Positions 36,217-45,384 of a DNA stretch of 64,000 bases are shown in pieces. Below the pieces are notes generated by a model, which saw only the letters and a program-made list of their open reading frames with translations, searched no databases and was not told the origin of the DNA. The stretch's first letter is position 1, and each line of letters starts with the position of its first letter. Origin of the DNA: Corynebacterium tuberculostearicum. GTDB lineage: Bacteria > Actinomycetota > Actinomycetes > Mycobacteriales > Mycobacteriaceae. A program made the translations under genes and the position numbers. The DNA is taken from NCBI RefSeq assembly GCF_016894265.1, contig NZ_CP069791.1:1984001-2048000 (forward strand), in the 5' to 3' direction.

Positions 36217-36666
36217 TTAGCCGCGCTGATTGTGCTTGATTGCGCGAACCACCATCTCCACCTTGTCCAAAAAATCCTGCTGCGGCCGGTGCACGGGCGT
36301 TGCCGCATCCGGCCCGGGCGCAACCTCTTCGGTGGCAATGCCCGCGAGCTTTGCCAGCAGGGATTGCGGCGCCTTGACCTTAGCGGAATCCGCGCAGTGG
36401 CGAACCCACTCTGAGGCATGGCGCTGCTGATGTACATCCGCGCGGCACTCGGCGCAGTGCACCAAGTGGATGCGCACGCGGTGCATGAATTTCGGCTCCA
36501 TCTCCCCGTCTACGAAGGCAACGACAGCCTCTGGGCCAAGGTGCCCGATGGTATCGCTGCGCCGCGCCTTGGCTTTCGCCTTATCGCGGGCTTTGGCCTG
36601 GGCGGCATCGAATCCGCCGCGCACGCTCAGCGTGGACACGGTCCGGCGTCCTCGCAGCGAGTCCAT
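36217..36666 (-). CDS. cseE: Anti-sigma-E factor (ZAS type)
   Basis: 149 residues from the ATG at 36666. AGGAGG six bases upstream decides this start over the GTG at 36672. The zinc-associated anti-sigma motif H-x3-C-x2-C is present in HLVHCAEC (residues ~70). No membrane helix, so it is a soluble anti-sigma like the mycobacterial RseA and corynebacterial CseE. It should bind and silence the upstream SigE until surface or oxidative stress. The N-terminal ~40 residues are basic and Ala-rich. A hairpin lies between it and sigE. Confidence 0.88.
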   Translation of the reverse strand: MDSLRGRRTVSTLSVRGGFDAAQAKARDKAKAKARRSDTIGHLGPEAVVAFVDGEMEPKFMHRVRIHLVHCAECRADVHQQRHASEWVRHCADSAKVKAPQSLLAKLAGIATEEVAPGPDAATPVHRPQQDFLDKVEMVVRAIKHNQRG

Positions 36667-36710
36667 CGACACCCTCCTCCACTAGTTGCTTGGCCTTCCG
36701 TAACACGGAA

Positions 36711-36733
36711 AGTCCCCGCCGGCAGCGGGGACT
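36711..36733 (-). terminator. Hairpin between sigE and its anti-sigma gene
   Basis: A perfect 9-bp stem, AGTCCCCGC/GCGGGGACT with a 5-base loop, in the 100-base space between sigE and the anti-sigma gene. On the minus strand it is followed by TTCCG, a poor T-run. It could act as partial terminator or attenuator. Confidence 0.6.
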
Positions 36734-36766
36734 ATGCAGTTTCTTTAAAGTTTAGCGCGCGGTGCT

Positions 36767-37396
36767 TTAACGCGTGCGCAGCAGCATGCGGGTTTCCGCA
36801 TTGGTTTGCGCCTCTTTTTCGAGCGCCGCGCGCAGTTGGGAACGGCCGCGGTGGATGCGGGAGCGCACCGTACCCATCTTGACGCCCAGGGTCTCCGCAA
36901 TCTCGTCATAGCTCATACCAACCACATCACACAGCACCACGGCCACGCGGAAATCGGGAGCCAGGCCATCGAGCGCGGATTGCAGCGCTGGGTCCAGGTT
37001 GGCCACGGTATAGGCCTGCTCCGGCGTCATATCCGTGCCGGGCACGCGCTCATAATCCTCCGGCAGGGCCTCCATGCGGATCTTGGAGCGATGGCGGACC
37101 ATGTCCAAGAAGAGGTTGGTGGTAATACGGTGCAGCCAGCCTTCAAACGTACCCGCCTGGTATTTATCCAGGGAGCGGAAGACACGCATGAAGGTTTCCT
37201 GAGTGAGGTCTTCTGCATCGTGCTGGTTGCCGGAGAGGCGATACGCCAAGCGGTAGACGCCATCGGCATGTTCGGCCACGAGGTCACCCCAGGCGGGCAT
37301 GTCGGCTTCACCGGCATCGAACGCCGCGGTACCGGTCAACTCCACCTCAGGGGTGGCGGGCTGAAGGGATTCGGCATCGCGCTTCGTTGTTGTCAT
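36767..37396 (-). CDS. sigE: ECF RNA polymerase sigma factor SigE
   Basis: 209 residues from the ATG at 37396; frame open to 37420, other ATG at 37405. Region 2 is visible as [22 protein letters not shown], and region 4 as [20 protein letters not shown] with the HTH. The N-terminal ~35 residues are variable. SigE homologues run envelope and heat stress regulons. The anti-sigma gene lies downstream and an O-methyltransferase divergently upstream, as in mycobacteria. The intergenic region has TGTGA-N5-TCACA (37454-37468). Confidence 0.93.
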   Translation of the reverse strand: MTTTKRDAESLQPATPEVELTGTAAFDAGEADMPAWGDLVAEHADGVYRLAYRLSGNQHDAEDLTQETFMRVFRSLDKYQAGTFEGWLHRITTNLFLDMVRHRSKIRMEALPEDYERVPGTDMTPEQAYTVANLDPALQSALDGLAPDFRVAVVLCDVVGMSYDEIAETLGVKMGTVRSRIHRGRSQLRAALEKEAQTNAETRMLLRTR

Positions 37397-37453
37397 GCAT
37401 GTCATCTTTCTATACTTCAAAGTGAAACTCCAGCCACAGTGCTGATAATTTCC

Positions 37454-37468
37454 TGTGAGTCCGTCACA
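37454..37468. promoter_or_regulatory. TGTGA-N5-TCACA between sigE and the O-methyltransferase
   Basis: A perfect 5-bp inverted repeat in the divergent promoter region. The arms equal the GlxR/CRP consensus but the spacer is 5 rather than 6 bases, so GlxR binding is doubtful. Confidence 0.35.
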
Positions 37469-37547
37469 TTATCCCCACCCACCACAACCTCGCTGGCTAG
37501 GCGCGTTTTTGCCACATTTGCGGACACTTTTCCCTAAGGTTTATTAC

Positions 37548-38195
37548 GTGACTACTACCGCATATGAAGCACTGCGTTCTTATATCGAGACCACCAGCGA
37601 GCCCTCCGCGGCCCTGCGTGGCGCGCGCGACCACGCCGATGAGTACGGTCTGCCCGTTCCAGATGAATCAACGGGCCAGCTGCTCACCACGCTGACGGCC
37701 GCCTCGTCCGGCTCTACCGAACGCCCCCAGTCCGTGGCGATCACCCCGGCCGCCAATGTGGTAGGCCTCTACCTGCTTGCCGGCATGCCCGATAATGGCA
37801 TCTTGACCTGCATCGACCCCGAGGCGGAGCACCAGCGCAGCGCCAAGACCGCCTTCCGCGAGGCGGGCTATGCACCTTCACGCGGCCGCTTCCTGCCGTC
37901 TCGCCCACTCGAGGTCATGGGCCGGCTGGCTAATGATGCCTACCAGGTCATCTACGCCGACGTCGCCGCGCTCGAGCTCCCCGCCATCATCAAGGCCGCG
38001 TGGCCACTGCTGCACCAAGGCGGCACCCTGGTCCTGGCTAATTCTTTGCTCGATGGCACGCTTGCCGACGCCTCCCGGACCGACCGCGACACCGCCGCTG
38101 CCCGCGAAGCAGACGAGTACCTGCGCGAGCTCGAGGGCGCGAACGTCACCCGCTTGCCACTGGGGTCCGGGCTCACCGTTGTAACGAAGCTTTAG
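37548..38195 (+). CDS. SAM-dependent O-methyltransferase-like protein
   Basis: 215 residues from the GTG at 37548 (TAAGG upstream). A Rossmann-type SAM fold: [19 protein letters not shown] replaces the usual E.G...G.S block, then [19 protein letters not shown] and [10 protein letters not shown]. It resembles the caffeoyl-CoA-type methyltransferase encoded next to sigE in mycobacteria (Rv1220c type). The glycine-rich SAM motif is degenerate ([10 protein letters not shown]), so activity is uncertain. Substrate unknown. Its end nearly touches convergent glgC (4-base overlap). Confidence 0.8.
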   Translation: MTTTAYEALRSYIETTSEPSAALRGARDHADEYGLPVPDESTGQLLTTLTAASSGSTERPQSVAITPAANVVGLYLLAGMPDNGILTCIDPEAEHQRSAKTAFREAGYAPSRGRFLPSRPLEVMGRLANDAYQVIYADVAALELPAIIKAAWPLLHQGGTLVLANSLLDGTLADASRTDRDTAAAREADEYLRELEGANVTRLPLGSGLTVVTKL

Positions 38196-39409
38196 ACCTT
38201 CTGGTTTTTGCCGACGACAACCACGCCGCCGTCAGAAACCTTGAAGCGCTCCTCATCGCGCTCGCGGTCCACGCCGATAATTGCGCCATCGCTGACGACG
38301 ACGTTCTTATCGAGGATCGCGCGGCGCACCACGGCACCCCGTCCGATGCGCACGCCCGGCAGGATGACCGATCCTTCGACCGTGGCGCCATCGGCCACGT
38401 GGACGTCAGACGCCAGCACGGAATTGCGCACCGTGCCGCCGGAGACGATGCAACCCGGCGCCACCATCGAGGACTGCGCGATGCCATTTTGCACGAACTT
38501 CGCCGGTGGGAAATTGGAGTCATCCGTGGAGTGAATCGGCCAATTCCGGTTATAGAGGTTGAAGATCGGGTGCACCGAAATCATGTCCATGTGCGCTTCA
38601 TAGAAGGAATCGATGGTGCCCACGTCGCGCCAGTAGCCGTGATCGCGCTCGGTAGATCCCGGCACCTCATTGGCCATGAAGTCATAGACGTGTGCCTGCC
38701 CGCGCTCCACAAAGTACGGAATAATATCGCCGCCCATATCGTGGGCGGAGTCCTCGTTCTTTTCGTCCTCCAAGAGGGCGTCAATAAGCGCCTGCGCCGT
38801 AAAGACATAGTTGCCCATCGAGGCATAGCTCATATTCGGATCATCCGGCGTAGCCGGTGGGTCCGCAGGCTTTTCCACGAACTCCGTGATGGTTCCCATG
38901 CCGTCGGCCTGGATGCATCCGAACGCCGTTGCCTCCGAGCGCGGCACGCGAATGCCGGCCACCGAGCAATCTAGCCCTGTGGCGATGTGCTCTTCTACCA
39001 TCTGCGCCGGATCCATGCGGTAGACGTGGTCTGCGCCGAAGACGATGACGTAGTCCGGCTTCTCGTCATAGATGAGGTTAAGCGACTGCACAATGGCATC
39101 CGCCGAACCGTTGTACCACCGCTTGCCGCGGCGCTGCTGGGCAGGCACCGAGGCAATGTACTGCGGCGTCGGCCCCGCCAAATTCCATGCCTGGGAAATG
39201 TGGCGGTCTAGGGAGTGGGATTTGTACTGCGTCAGCACCGCAATCTTGAGGTAGCCGGCGTTGACCAGATTGGACAGGACAAAATCAATGAGGCGGTAGG
39301 ACCCGCCAAAAGGCACGGCGGGCTTAGCGCGGTCTTCGGTCAGGGGAAAAAGGCGCTTTCCCTCGCCGCCGGCTAGGACGATGGCTAGGACATTTGGCAG
39401 GCTTCTCAC
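38192..39409 (-). CDS. glgC: Glucose-1-phosphate adenylyltransferase
   Basis: 405 residues from the GTG at 39409 ([20 protein letters not shown], matching corynebacterial GlgC starts); the frame runs on to 39541 but overlaps divergent glgA. The nucleotidyltransferase signature [21 protein letters not shown] and Glc-1-P/ADP-glucose region [11 protein letters not shown] are intact. The C-terminal left-handed beta-helix domain is present. It makes ADP-glucose for glycogen and related glucans. Divergent from glgA with a 109-base promoter region. Confidence 0.95.
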   Translation of the reverse strand: MRSLPNVLAIVLAGGEGKRLFPLTEDRAKPAVPFGGSYRLIDFVLSNLVNAGYLKIAVLTQYKSHSLDRHISQAWNLAGPTPQYIASVPAQQRRGKRWYNGSADAIVQSLNLIYDEKPDYVIVFGADHVYRMDPAQMVEEHIATGLDCSVAGIRVPRSEATAFGCIQADGMGTITEFVEKPADPPATPDDPNMSYASMGNYVFTAQALIDALLEDEKNEDSAHDMGGDIIPYFVERGQAHVYDFMANEVPGSTERDHGYWRDVGTIDSFYEAHMDMISVHPIFNLYNRNWPIHSTDDSNFPPAKFVQNGIAQSSMVAPGCIVSGGTVRNSVLASDVHVADGATVEGSVILPGVRIGRGAVVRRAILDKNVVVSDGAIIGVDRERDEERFKVSDGGVVVVGKNQKV

Positions 39410-39518
39410 GTTTCCAAACCTAACCGCAAATCCCACATTTCGCAGCAGATATATGCACATTTCTACCCCCATCCCGTATTTCTGCACGCGGCACCAGAGA
39501 TACGTATTCTGGGTGGGC

Positions 39519-40673
39519 ATGAGAGCCGGAATCTTTTCCAAAGAATACCCGCCGGAAATCTACGGCGGGGCCGGAGTTCACGTAGCTGAACTCACCCGTT
39601 TTATGCGCGATATCATCGATGTCTCCGTGCACTGCATGGGCTCCCCGCGCGAAGAAGAAGACGTCTTTGTCCACGGCGTAGACCCCGCACTCGAGGGTGC
39701 CAATGGCGCGCTTAAGACCTTGTCCACCGGGCTTCGCATGGCCGATGCCGCCTCTGATATCGACATCGCCCATTCCCACACGTGGTACACGGGCCTCGCC
39801 GGCCATCTTTCCGCCCAGCTCTACGATATTCCGCACGTGGTCACCGCCCACTCGCTGGAGCCGCACCGCCCGTGGAAGCGCGAGCAGCTCGGCGGCGGCT
39901 ATGACGTTTCCTCTTGGTCTGAGAAGAACGCCATGGAATATGCCGACGCCGTCATCGCCGTCTCCGCCGGCATGAAGGACTCCATCCTGGATGCCTACCC
40001 GCGCATCGACGCCTCCAAAGTCCACGTCGTCCTCAACGGCATCGACACCGAGCTGTGGCAGCCGCGAGAGGGGGATGTGTTGGACAAGCTGGGCGTCGAT
40101 AAGCAACGCCCCATCGTTGCCTTTGTCGGCCGCATTACCCGGCAGAAAGGCGTAAAGCACCTGCTGCAGGCGGCGCAGAAATTCGACCCGGATATCCAGC
40201 TGGTGCTGTGCGCCGGCGCGCCCGATACGCCCGAAATCGCGGCGGAGACCGAGGCGCTGGTAGATGAGCTGCGCGCCCAGCGCGATGGCATTTTCTGGGT
40301 CAAGGACATGCTCCCGCGCAATGAGGTCCAGCAGATATACTCCGGCGCAGATGTTTTCGTCTGCCCGTCCATCTACGAGCCGCTCGGCATCGTCAACCTA
40401 GAAGCTATGGCCTGCGGCACGGCCGTCGTCGCCTCCAACGTAGGCGGCATTCCGGAGGTTGTGGTCGATGGCGAGACCGGTGTGCTGGTGCCTTACGACG
40501 CCGCCGCTACCGCCGCCTTCGAAGCCGACCTCGCCGCCGCCGTCAATGACGTCGCCGCCGATAAAGAGCGCGCCACCCAATTTGGCCGCGCCGGCCGCGA
40601 GCGCGCCATCCGCGATTTCTCTTGGGCTACCATTGCCGCCCAGACCGTCGATATCTACCGCAGCTTGATTTAA
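39519..40673 (+). CDS. glgA: Glycogen synthase / alpha-glucosyltransferase (GT4)
   Basis: 384 residues from the ATG at 39519; the open frame upstream overlaps glgC and is discarded. The start [21 protein letters not shown] is the GlgA/GlgM signature of actinobacteria. The C-terminal GT4 donor site has [20 protein letters not shown]. It uses ADP-glucose from GlgC. The mycobacterial homologue also makes maltose-1-phosphate. The next gene, the GH32-fold protein, starts 12 bases later and is co-transcribed. Confidence 0.93.
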   Translation: MRAGIFSKEYPPEIYGGAGVHVAELTRFMRDIIDVSVHCMGSPREEEDVFVHGVDPALEGANGALKTLSTGLRMADAASDIDIAHSHTWYTGLAGHLSAQLYDIPHVVTAHSLEPHRPWKREQLGGGYDVSSWSEKNAMEYADAVIAVSAGMKDSILDAYPRIDASKVHVVLNGIDTELWQPREGDVLDKLGVDKQRPIVAFVGRITRQKGVKHLLQAAQKFDPDIQLVLCAGAPDTPEIAAETEALVDELRAQRDGIFWVKDMLPRNEVQQIYSGADVFVCPSIYEPLGIVNLEAMACGTAVVASNVGGIPEVVVDGETGVLVPYDAAATAAFEADLAAAVNDVAADKERATQFGRAGRERAIRDFSWATIAAQTVDIYRSLI

Positions 40674-40685
40674 GGAAGGATAGCC

Positions 40686-42128
40686 GTGACAACTCACCGC
40701 CCCGAACTGCATTTTGTCCCCGAAGACGGCGTCCTCGACGCCCCCGCTGGAATCCTGCGCGACGGCGATACCTGGCACCTGTTCTACCAGTACCGCCCCA
40801 CCGCGGACTCCCCTGCCCGCTGGGGACACACCTACTCCGAAGAGTCTCCCTTTGACTGGTTGGACTGCGACGATGCCCTCGCGCCCGTTGGCGGCGAGCT
40901 CTCCCTGCGTGCCGGTTCCGTAGCCCAAGGCCCGGACGATATCCACCTTTACTTCACTTCCGTGACCGCCGCCGGTATCTCCGTTCACCTCGCCCGCTAC
41001 GCTGACGTGGACGAAATCTGCGAGGTCTCCGATGACCCGCAAGCCCTCGACCCCAATGTCGTCCGTTTTGGCGAGGTCGTAGGCAATACCCGCAACTTTG
41101 ATCACTTCCGCTCCCCCTCCGTGGTGCCCGATTGGGCCTCCGAGGACCGCGATGACGGCCACGACGGCTGGCTCATGCTCGCGCTCACCGGCCACTCCGA
41201 CGCCCCGGTTCCCGTCATCCTCGAATCTGCCGATGGCGTGTCCTGGCGGCTGCGCGGCAGCCTCAAGTTCGACGGCGACCCTGGCTTCCTCGAAGGCGAG
41301 GTCCCCGCTACCTCGCCCATCCCGCCGGTCGTCTCCCCGCGCTTGGTCCGCCTGCGCGATGAGGTCGACGGCAATATCTACGACGTCCTCTTCGTCACCC
41401 TAGAGCGCGGCGGCCGCGACGTCTCCGGTTACCTCGTCGGCCGGCTGGAGGGCACTACTTTTACCGTGGTCTCCGGCTTCCGCCGCGTAGACTTCGGCCA
41501 CGACTTCTCCCGTCCGCGCAATACCAATACGACCACCGGCACTCTCACCCCAGAGCAGCGCTACGAGCGGGCCGTCATCGTCGGCCTCCTCAACGGCAAC
41601 GGCCGCGGCGACGACGCCACCAAGCACGCCTCCTGGGAAGCCGAAGGCTGGGCCAATGCCCTGTCCCTGCCCCGCCGAGTCACCCTCGAGGGCGGCGTCC
41701 TCTACCAAGCCCCCGCCCGCGGCCTGCCCGATGCCGTCAACCTCTCCGATTACGCCCGTTCCTGGACCGGCGTCATGGAGGTCCCTTCCGGTTCCTGCGT
41801 AACGGTCACACTTCTCGACGGCGCCGGTGACCCCGCCGCCACCATCTGCCACTCCGGCGATGACATCAGCCTCGATCGCTCCATGAACAAGGCCTTCGAC
41901 CACTGTTTCGCCGATTCCGAGCCCGCCACCGCCACGCTTGCCGAAGGCGACTCCGATACCCTCACCATCATCCAAGACGGCTCCACCGTTGAGGTATTCG
42001 TCGACGGCGGTCTCATCGCCATGGCCTCCCGCGTCTACTTCGAAGGCGGCTGCTCCGGCCTGCGAGTCGAGACTTCCGGCGATGCCGTCATCGAACAGGA
42101 CTGGCAGCGCTCCGGCTCCAAGCTTTAA
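40686..42128 (+). CDS. GH32-fold protein with altered catalytic motifs
   Basis: 480 residues from a GTG at 40686 (AAGGA upstream). It aligns end to end with GH32 beta-fructosidases: HFVPEDG...HLFYQY at the N-terminus, DFGHDF and WANALSLPRR in the middle, and the C-terminal beta-sandwich motif STVEVFVDGG. But the nucleophile motif WMNDPNG reads VLDAPAG (residues 16-22), RDP reads RSP (142-144), and ECPDL reads VSPRL (216-220). By this hand alignment all three catalytic carboxylates are missing. It is the second gene after glgA, so a glucan-binding or regulatory role is possible. An unusual, active variant is not excluded. Confidence 0.8.
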   Translation: MTTHRPELHFVPEDGVLDAPAGILRDGDTWHLFYQYRPTADSPARWGHTYSEESPFDWLDCDDALAPVGGELSLRAGSVAQGPDDIHLYFTSVTAAGISVHLARYADVDEICEVSDDPQALDPNVVRFGEVVGNTRNFDHFRSPSVVPDWASEDRDDGHDGWLMLALTGHSDAPVPVILESADGVSWRLRGSLKFDGDPGFLEGEVPATSPIPPVVSPRLVRLRDEVDGNIYDVLFVTLERGGRDVSGYLVGRLEGTTFTVVSGFRRVDFGHDFSRPRNTNTTTGTLTPEQRYERAVIVGLLNGNGRGDDATKHASWEAEGWANALSLPRRVTLEGGVLYQAPARGLPDAVNLSDYARSWTGVMEVPSGSCVTVTLLDGAGDPAATICHSGDDISLDRSMNKAFDHCFADSEPATATLAEGDSDTLTIIQDGSTVEVFVDGGLIAMASRVYFEGGCSGLRVETSGDAVIEQDWQRSGSKL

Positions 42129-42481
42129 TCCGCCAGGCTCTCAACGCCGGCCTGCCCCTCCTCACCTAACCCGTCCCTCCCCTGCCCCTCCCCGCCCTTC
42201 GCGCTCACCGGCGCGGCCGCCCACCGCGGTTCCGCCTCCCCTGGTGAGCGGCAAGGGCGGGGTTGCGCGTTTTCGGCCTCACTCCGCTGAGCCGCGTCTG
42301 TCCTCGCTCCCTCATACGCGTCCTTCGCGCTCACGGGGAGAAGCTGGGGCGTCGGAAAGCGTGTGCCGGTGAGCGGCAAAGGCGAAAACCTCCCCTCGCG
42401 CTCACTGGGGAGACGAAAGAACCGCCCCACGCGCTGCCGGTGAGCGCGAAGGGCGGTGAGGTGGCTGGGGCCAGCCGGGAG
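42129..42481. repeat. Palindromic repeat array A
   Basis: Gene-free. It holds six copies of the core GGTGAGCGCGAAGGGCGG in alternating orientation. They form three inverted pairs: 42194-42211 with 42243-42260, 42320-42338 with 42365-42384, and 42392-42410 with 42436-42457. Three copies have one- to three-base differences (for example GGTGAGCGGCAAGGGCGG). It lies between convergent gene ends. Confidence 0.75.
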
Positions 42482-43348
42482 CTAGACGGCGCGGAGGCGG
42501 TCCAAGCGGGCGCGAGCGGTGACCGTGAGCGTCGGGGGCAGCGCGGCCATGCGCTCGGCGAGTTCGCCGGCGCTGATGTGGCGCGCGGACGGGCTCATGC
42601 CTACCTGAGCGGCGACGGAGGCCTTATCAAGCTCGATGGGGAACGAGATATCGACCGGGTCGGCCGCCTGCTCGAGGAAGCCCTCGGCCTGCTCATACAT
42701 GCGCTCGACCTTGCCTTCTTCCACGCCGAGGATGCCGAGCGGCTCGCGCAGCTCATCCAGGTGTCCGGCGCCGGGGGTCAAGACGATGACCTGGCCGCCT
42801 GGGGCAAGCACGCGCTGGAATTCGGCGGGATTGCGCGGGGCGAAGACGACGGAGATTGCGTCGACGGACTCATCCTGGATGGGAAGGCGCTCCCACACAT
42901 CGGCCACGACGGCGCCGACGCGCGGGTGGCACTTAGCCAAGTGCTTCGCAGCGTGCGGGGAAATGTCGAGGCCAACGCCGCGGGCCTCCGCGATGGAGTC
43001 CAGGGTGTGGGCCAGGTAGTAGCCGGTGCCGGCACCCACCTCGAGGAGGGAGGCGGGCGTGGACTCGGCCAGGGAGGCGGAATCCAGTCCGTCCTGGACG
43101 GCCCCGGTTACGGCCTCAACGAAGGGCGCGAAGTGGCCCATGGCCAAATAGGTCTCGCGGGCGTTGACCATATCCATGTCATCGCCCTTGTGCTTGAGTC
43201 CGGCGCCGGCCGCGAGGGTGACGTAGCCCTGCTTGGCCACATCATAAGAGTGGCCGGATTCCGAAACGAGGCGAGAGAAATCATCGGCACCAGAAAGCGC
43301 GGTGCCATCGTTGGGATCGGCCAGAATGTCGACGATATGAGAAAGCAT
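42482..43348 (-). CDS. SAM-dependent methyltransferase, RlmA/TlrB-like
   Basis: 288 residues. LLEVGAGTGYYLAHTLD is the SAM motif I, GVGLDISPHAAKHLAKCHP motif II, and SVVFAPRNPAEFQRVLAPGG is characteristic of the RlmA family (23S rRNA guanine-N1 methyltransferases). In E. coli RlmA a zinc finger is formed by Cys/His at the N-terminus. Here the corresponding part (LADPNDGTALSGADDFSRL...) lacks cysteines. The substrate is probably 23S rRNA. It is the last gene of the dapE-led run, next to a DUF3117 gene. Confidence 0.85.
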   Translation of the reverse strand: MLSHIVDILADPNDGTALSGADDFSRLVSESGHSYDVAKQGYVTLAAGAGLKHKGDDMDMVNARETYLAMGHFAPFVEAVTGAVQDGLDSASLAESTPASLLEVGAGTGYYLAHTLDSIAEARGVGLDISPHAAKHLAKCHPRVGAVVADVWERLPIQDESVDAISVVFAPRNPAEFQRVLAPGGQVIVLTPGAGHLDELREPLGILGVEEGKVERMYEQAEGFLEQAADPVDISFPIELDKASVAAQVGMSPSARHISAGELAERMAALPPTLTVTARARLDRLRAV

Positions 43349-43357
43349 GTACCTAGA

Positions 43358-43525
43358 CTAGCTAGAAACCTCGGTCAACAGGGAACCGAGCTCGGCGGCC
43401 TCGTCCTTGCTCAGCTCGATGACGATGCGACCGCCGCCATCCGAGGGGATGCGCATGACAATTTTGCGGGACTCCTCTACTGCTTCCATTTCTCCGCCCG
43501 TCGTGCGCGGCTTCATTGCTGCCAT
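43358..43525 (-). CDS. Small DUF3117 protein
   Basis: 55 residues, too short for routine ORF calling: MAAMKPRTTGGEMEAVEE... ending in ELGSLLTEVSS. Start ATG at 43525, with AAGGAGAC upstream. It matches the actinobacterial DUF3117 family (Rv1211 type), unknown function. In mycobacteria it is likewise found near gpgS, glgA and glgC. The gap between its stop and the methyltransferase start is 9 bases. Confidence 0.88.
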   Translation of the reverse strand: MAAMKPRTTGGEMEAVEESRKIVMRIPSDGGGRIVIELSKDEAAELGSLLTEVSS

Positions 43526-43537
43526 AGTGAGTCTCCT

Positions 43538-43831
43538 TTAGTTAACTTCTTTTCCTTCCAGCTTAGACCTTTTCTGCGCGGAAGATAGTTGTTCTTCCAG
43601 TTGCGCGAGGAGATCGTCTACCTGGTCCTGGCGGTATCCACGGGGAACTACCTCGAATTTCACCTGGTCAAGGCGGCCTTCGCGGAGGGCGGCGCGGTTA
43701 TTTTCGCGCACCTTCTGCGGCTCGTCGAGCGGGTGCATGACCTCGCCGCGGCCAAAGATGGAGCCCCATACCCAGGTGCCGATGACGGTCAGGGCGATGA
43801 GGACAAGGAGGAGCATAATCCAAGACAGCAT
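43538..43831 (-). CDS. Single-pass membrane protein with DivIVA-like repeat
   Basis: 97 residues. Residues 4-26 form one membrane segment. The C-terminal half has FEVVPRGYRQDQVDDLLAQLEEQL, the pattern of DivIVA-domain repeats (GY....VD..L), then a coiled coil. It probably sits at the inner membrane and may help localise a polar complex; that is inferred. Between gpgS and DUF3117 on the same strand. The mycobacterial locus has a similar small gene here (Rv1209 type). Confidence 0.75.
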   Translation of the reverse strand: MLSWIMLLLVLIALTVIGTWVWGSIFGRGEVMHPLDEPQKVRENNRAALREGRLDQVKFEVVPRGYRQDQVDDLLAQLEEQLSSAQKRSKLEGKEVN

Positions 43832-43834
43832 GGC

Positions 43835-44557
43835 TTAAACCTTACCTTTTAGCGGCGGGCGTTGAGCAACGGGCGCGAGGACCCCGGCGCGGGCGAGCAG
43901 CGTGCGCGCAACCACCTCGGCCATCGGCGCCAGCTCGTGCAGCGGCCGGTTGCGGTGTACCCGCGTGCCCAGGTCTACCTGTGCGACTTTGCCCCGCTTG
44001 GCGACGTCCACCATTAGCCCCGCTTCCACCCCATACCCCTCCACGAAGGGAAGTTCTAAGGCGGTGGCGCGGCGCAGGGCGTATTCGCCTCCAAGGGGCT
44101 GATCGATGTGGGCGAGCTCGGGAAAGAGCTGCTTGATGAGCGGCTTGGCGGTCAGTTCGGTCACGCGGCCGCCGCCGGTGGGCTGGCCGTTGAGGCTGCG
44201 GCGGTAGCAGGCTTTGACCATCTCCACCGCGGGGTCGGCGAAGGGCGCGGCCAAGGCCGAGACCATGCCGGGCGCGGCGGATTCGAGGTCGGCGTCGACA
44301 AAGACGACGATATCTCCCTTCGCCGCGGCAACCCCGCGCCAGAGGGATTCGCCCTTACCGGGTCGCGGTTCCTCTGGGAGGATATCGCGCCAATTGCGCA
44401 CATCCGCTCCGGCATCAGCAGCGCGGGAGGCGGTGTCGTCGGTGGAGTCGGCGTCGATGACGAGCACCTCGAGCGGTTCATCGGCCAGGCAGGCGCGCAC
44501 GACGTCCGCGACGGTGCCCTCCTCGTTGAGCGCTGGAATGATAACGGAGACGCTCAT
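43835..44557 (-). CDS. gpgS: Glucosyl-3-phosphoglycerate synthase
   Basis: 240 residues of GT-A type glycosyltransferase (GT81). The start MSVSVIIPALNEEGTVADVV and the metal-binding DAD in VFVDADLES are clear. The QPLGGEYALRR and EGYGVEAGLMVD blocks are typical for GpgS. It transfers glucose from a nucleotide sugar (UDP- or ADP-glucose) to 3-phosphoglycerate, initiating glucosylglycerate and polysaccharide primer formation. It overlaps folP2 by 4 bases. The 240-residue length is shorter than mycobacterial GpgS (~320), lacking part of the C-terminal extension. Confidence 0.9.
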   Translation of the reverse strand: MSVSVIIPALNEEGTVADVVRACLADEPLEVLVIDADSTDDTASRAADAGADVRNWRDILPEEPRPGKGESLWRGVAAAKGDIVVFVDADLESAAPGMVSALAAPFADPAVEMVKACYRRSLNGQPTGGGRVTELTAKPLIKQLFPELAHIDQPLGGEYALRRATALELPFVEGYGVEAGLMVDVAKRGKVAQVDLGTRVHRNRPLHELAPMAEVVARTLLARAGVLAPVAQRPPLKGKV

Positions 44558-45384
44558 GCAAGGCCTCGCGTGGTTGCTAGCGGGGCGACCTCGCCTTGGA
44601 TGGCGGCGGTCATGCGGATGACATCAGCCGTCTCGGCCACCTCGTGCACGCGAAAGGCGGCCACGCCGCGGGCGGCAGACCACGCGGTAGCGGCCAGGGT
44701 GCCGGCCACGCGCTCGCCTACCCCGCGGTCAAGGGTCTCGCCCACGAAGTCCTTATTGGATAGCGCCATGAGCACCGGCCATCCAGTGGCGACGACCTCG
44801 TCGATGCGCCGCAGGAGCTCGAGCCCGTGAAAGGTGTTTTTGCCAAAGTCATGCGTCGGATCGATGAACGTCAGGTCCTCCGGGCAGCCGAGGGAGGCGG
44901 CGCGCTCGGCCAGTTGGGTGGTTTCCGCGATGACATCGGCCACCACGTCATCAAAGTGCACTCGGTGGGGCCGGGTGCGCGGGGTGATGCCGCCGGTGTG
45001 CGAGCACACGTAGCCCACGCGGTGGTGGCCGGCGACCTCGATGAGCTCGGGGTCCCAACCGGCCCAGGTGTCATTGACCAGGCCGGCGCCGGCTGCGATG
45101 GCTGCCTCGGCTACCTCGCTGCGCCAAGTATCGACGGAGATGAGCACGTCCGGGTGGCGCTCGTGCACCTTCTCGATGGTCGGCACCACGCGGTCGATTT
45201 CCTCCGCCGCGTCCACGGCCTTGCCGGGGCCAGCCTTCACACCGCCAATATCGACGATCGACGCACCCGCTGCGATCACCTCATCACAACGGCGCAGCGC
45301 CGGGTCGAGGTCAAAGGTTGCGCCCTTGTCATAGAAGGAATCCGGGGTGCGATTGACAATCGCCATCACACGCGCGAGGCTCAA
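44554..45384 (-). CDS. folP2: FolP2-type dihydropteroate synthase homologue
   Basis: 276 residues with the DHPS TIM-barrel: NRTPDSFYDKG near residue 12, then VDIGGVKAGPG, SVDTWRSEV, and FRVHEVAETADVIRM. Several conserved substrate residues differ from active DHPS: ESTRPG is VKAGPG, and GFGKT is DFGKN. In mycobacteria the FolP2 paralogue is reported not to be the main sulfonamide-sensitive DHPS. So folate synthesis is not certain; linkage to gpgS is conserved. It overlaps both neighbours by 4 bases. Confidence 0.85.
   Translation of the reverse strand: MSLARVMAIVNRTPDSFYDKGATFDLDPALRRCDEVIAAGASIVDIGGVKAGPGKAVDAAEEIDRVVPTIEKVHERHPDVLISVDTWRSEVAEAAIAAGAGLVNDTWAGWDPELIEVAGHHRVGYVCSHTGGITPRTRPHRVHFDDVVADVIAETTQLAERAASLGCPEDLTFIDPTHDFGKNTFHGLELLRRIDEVVATGWPVLMALSNKDFVGETLDRGVGERVAGTLAATAWSAARGVAAFRVHEVAETADVIRMTAAIQGEVAPLATTRGLA

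Noticed and set aside
37454..37468. GlxR site upstream of sigE
   Set aside because: The arms fit but the spacer is 5, not 6 bases, so it was kept only as a palindrome.
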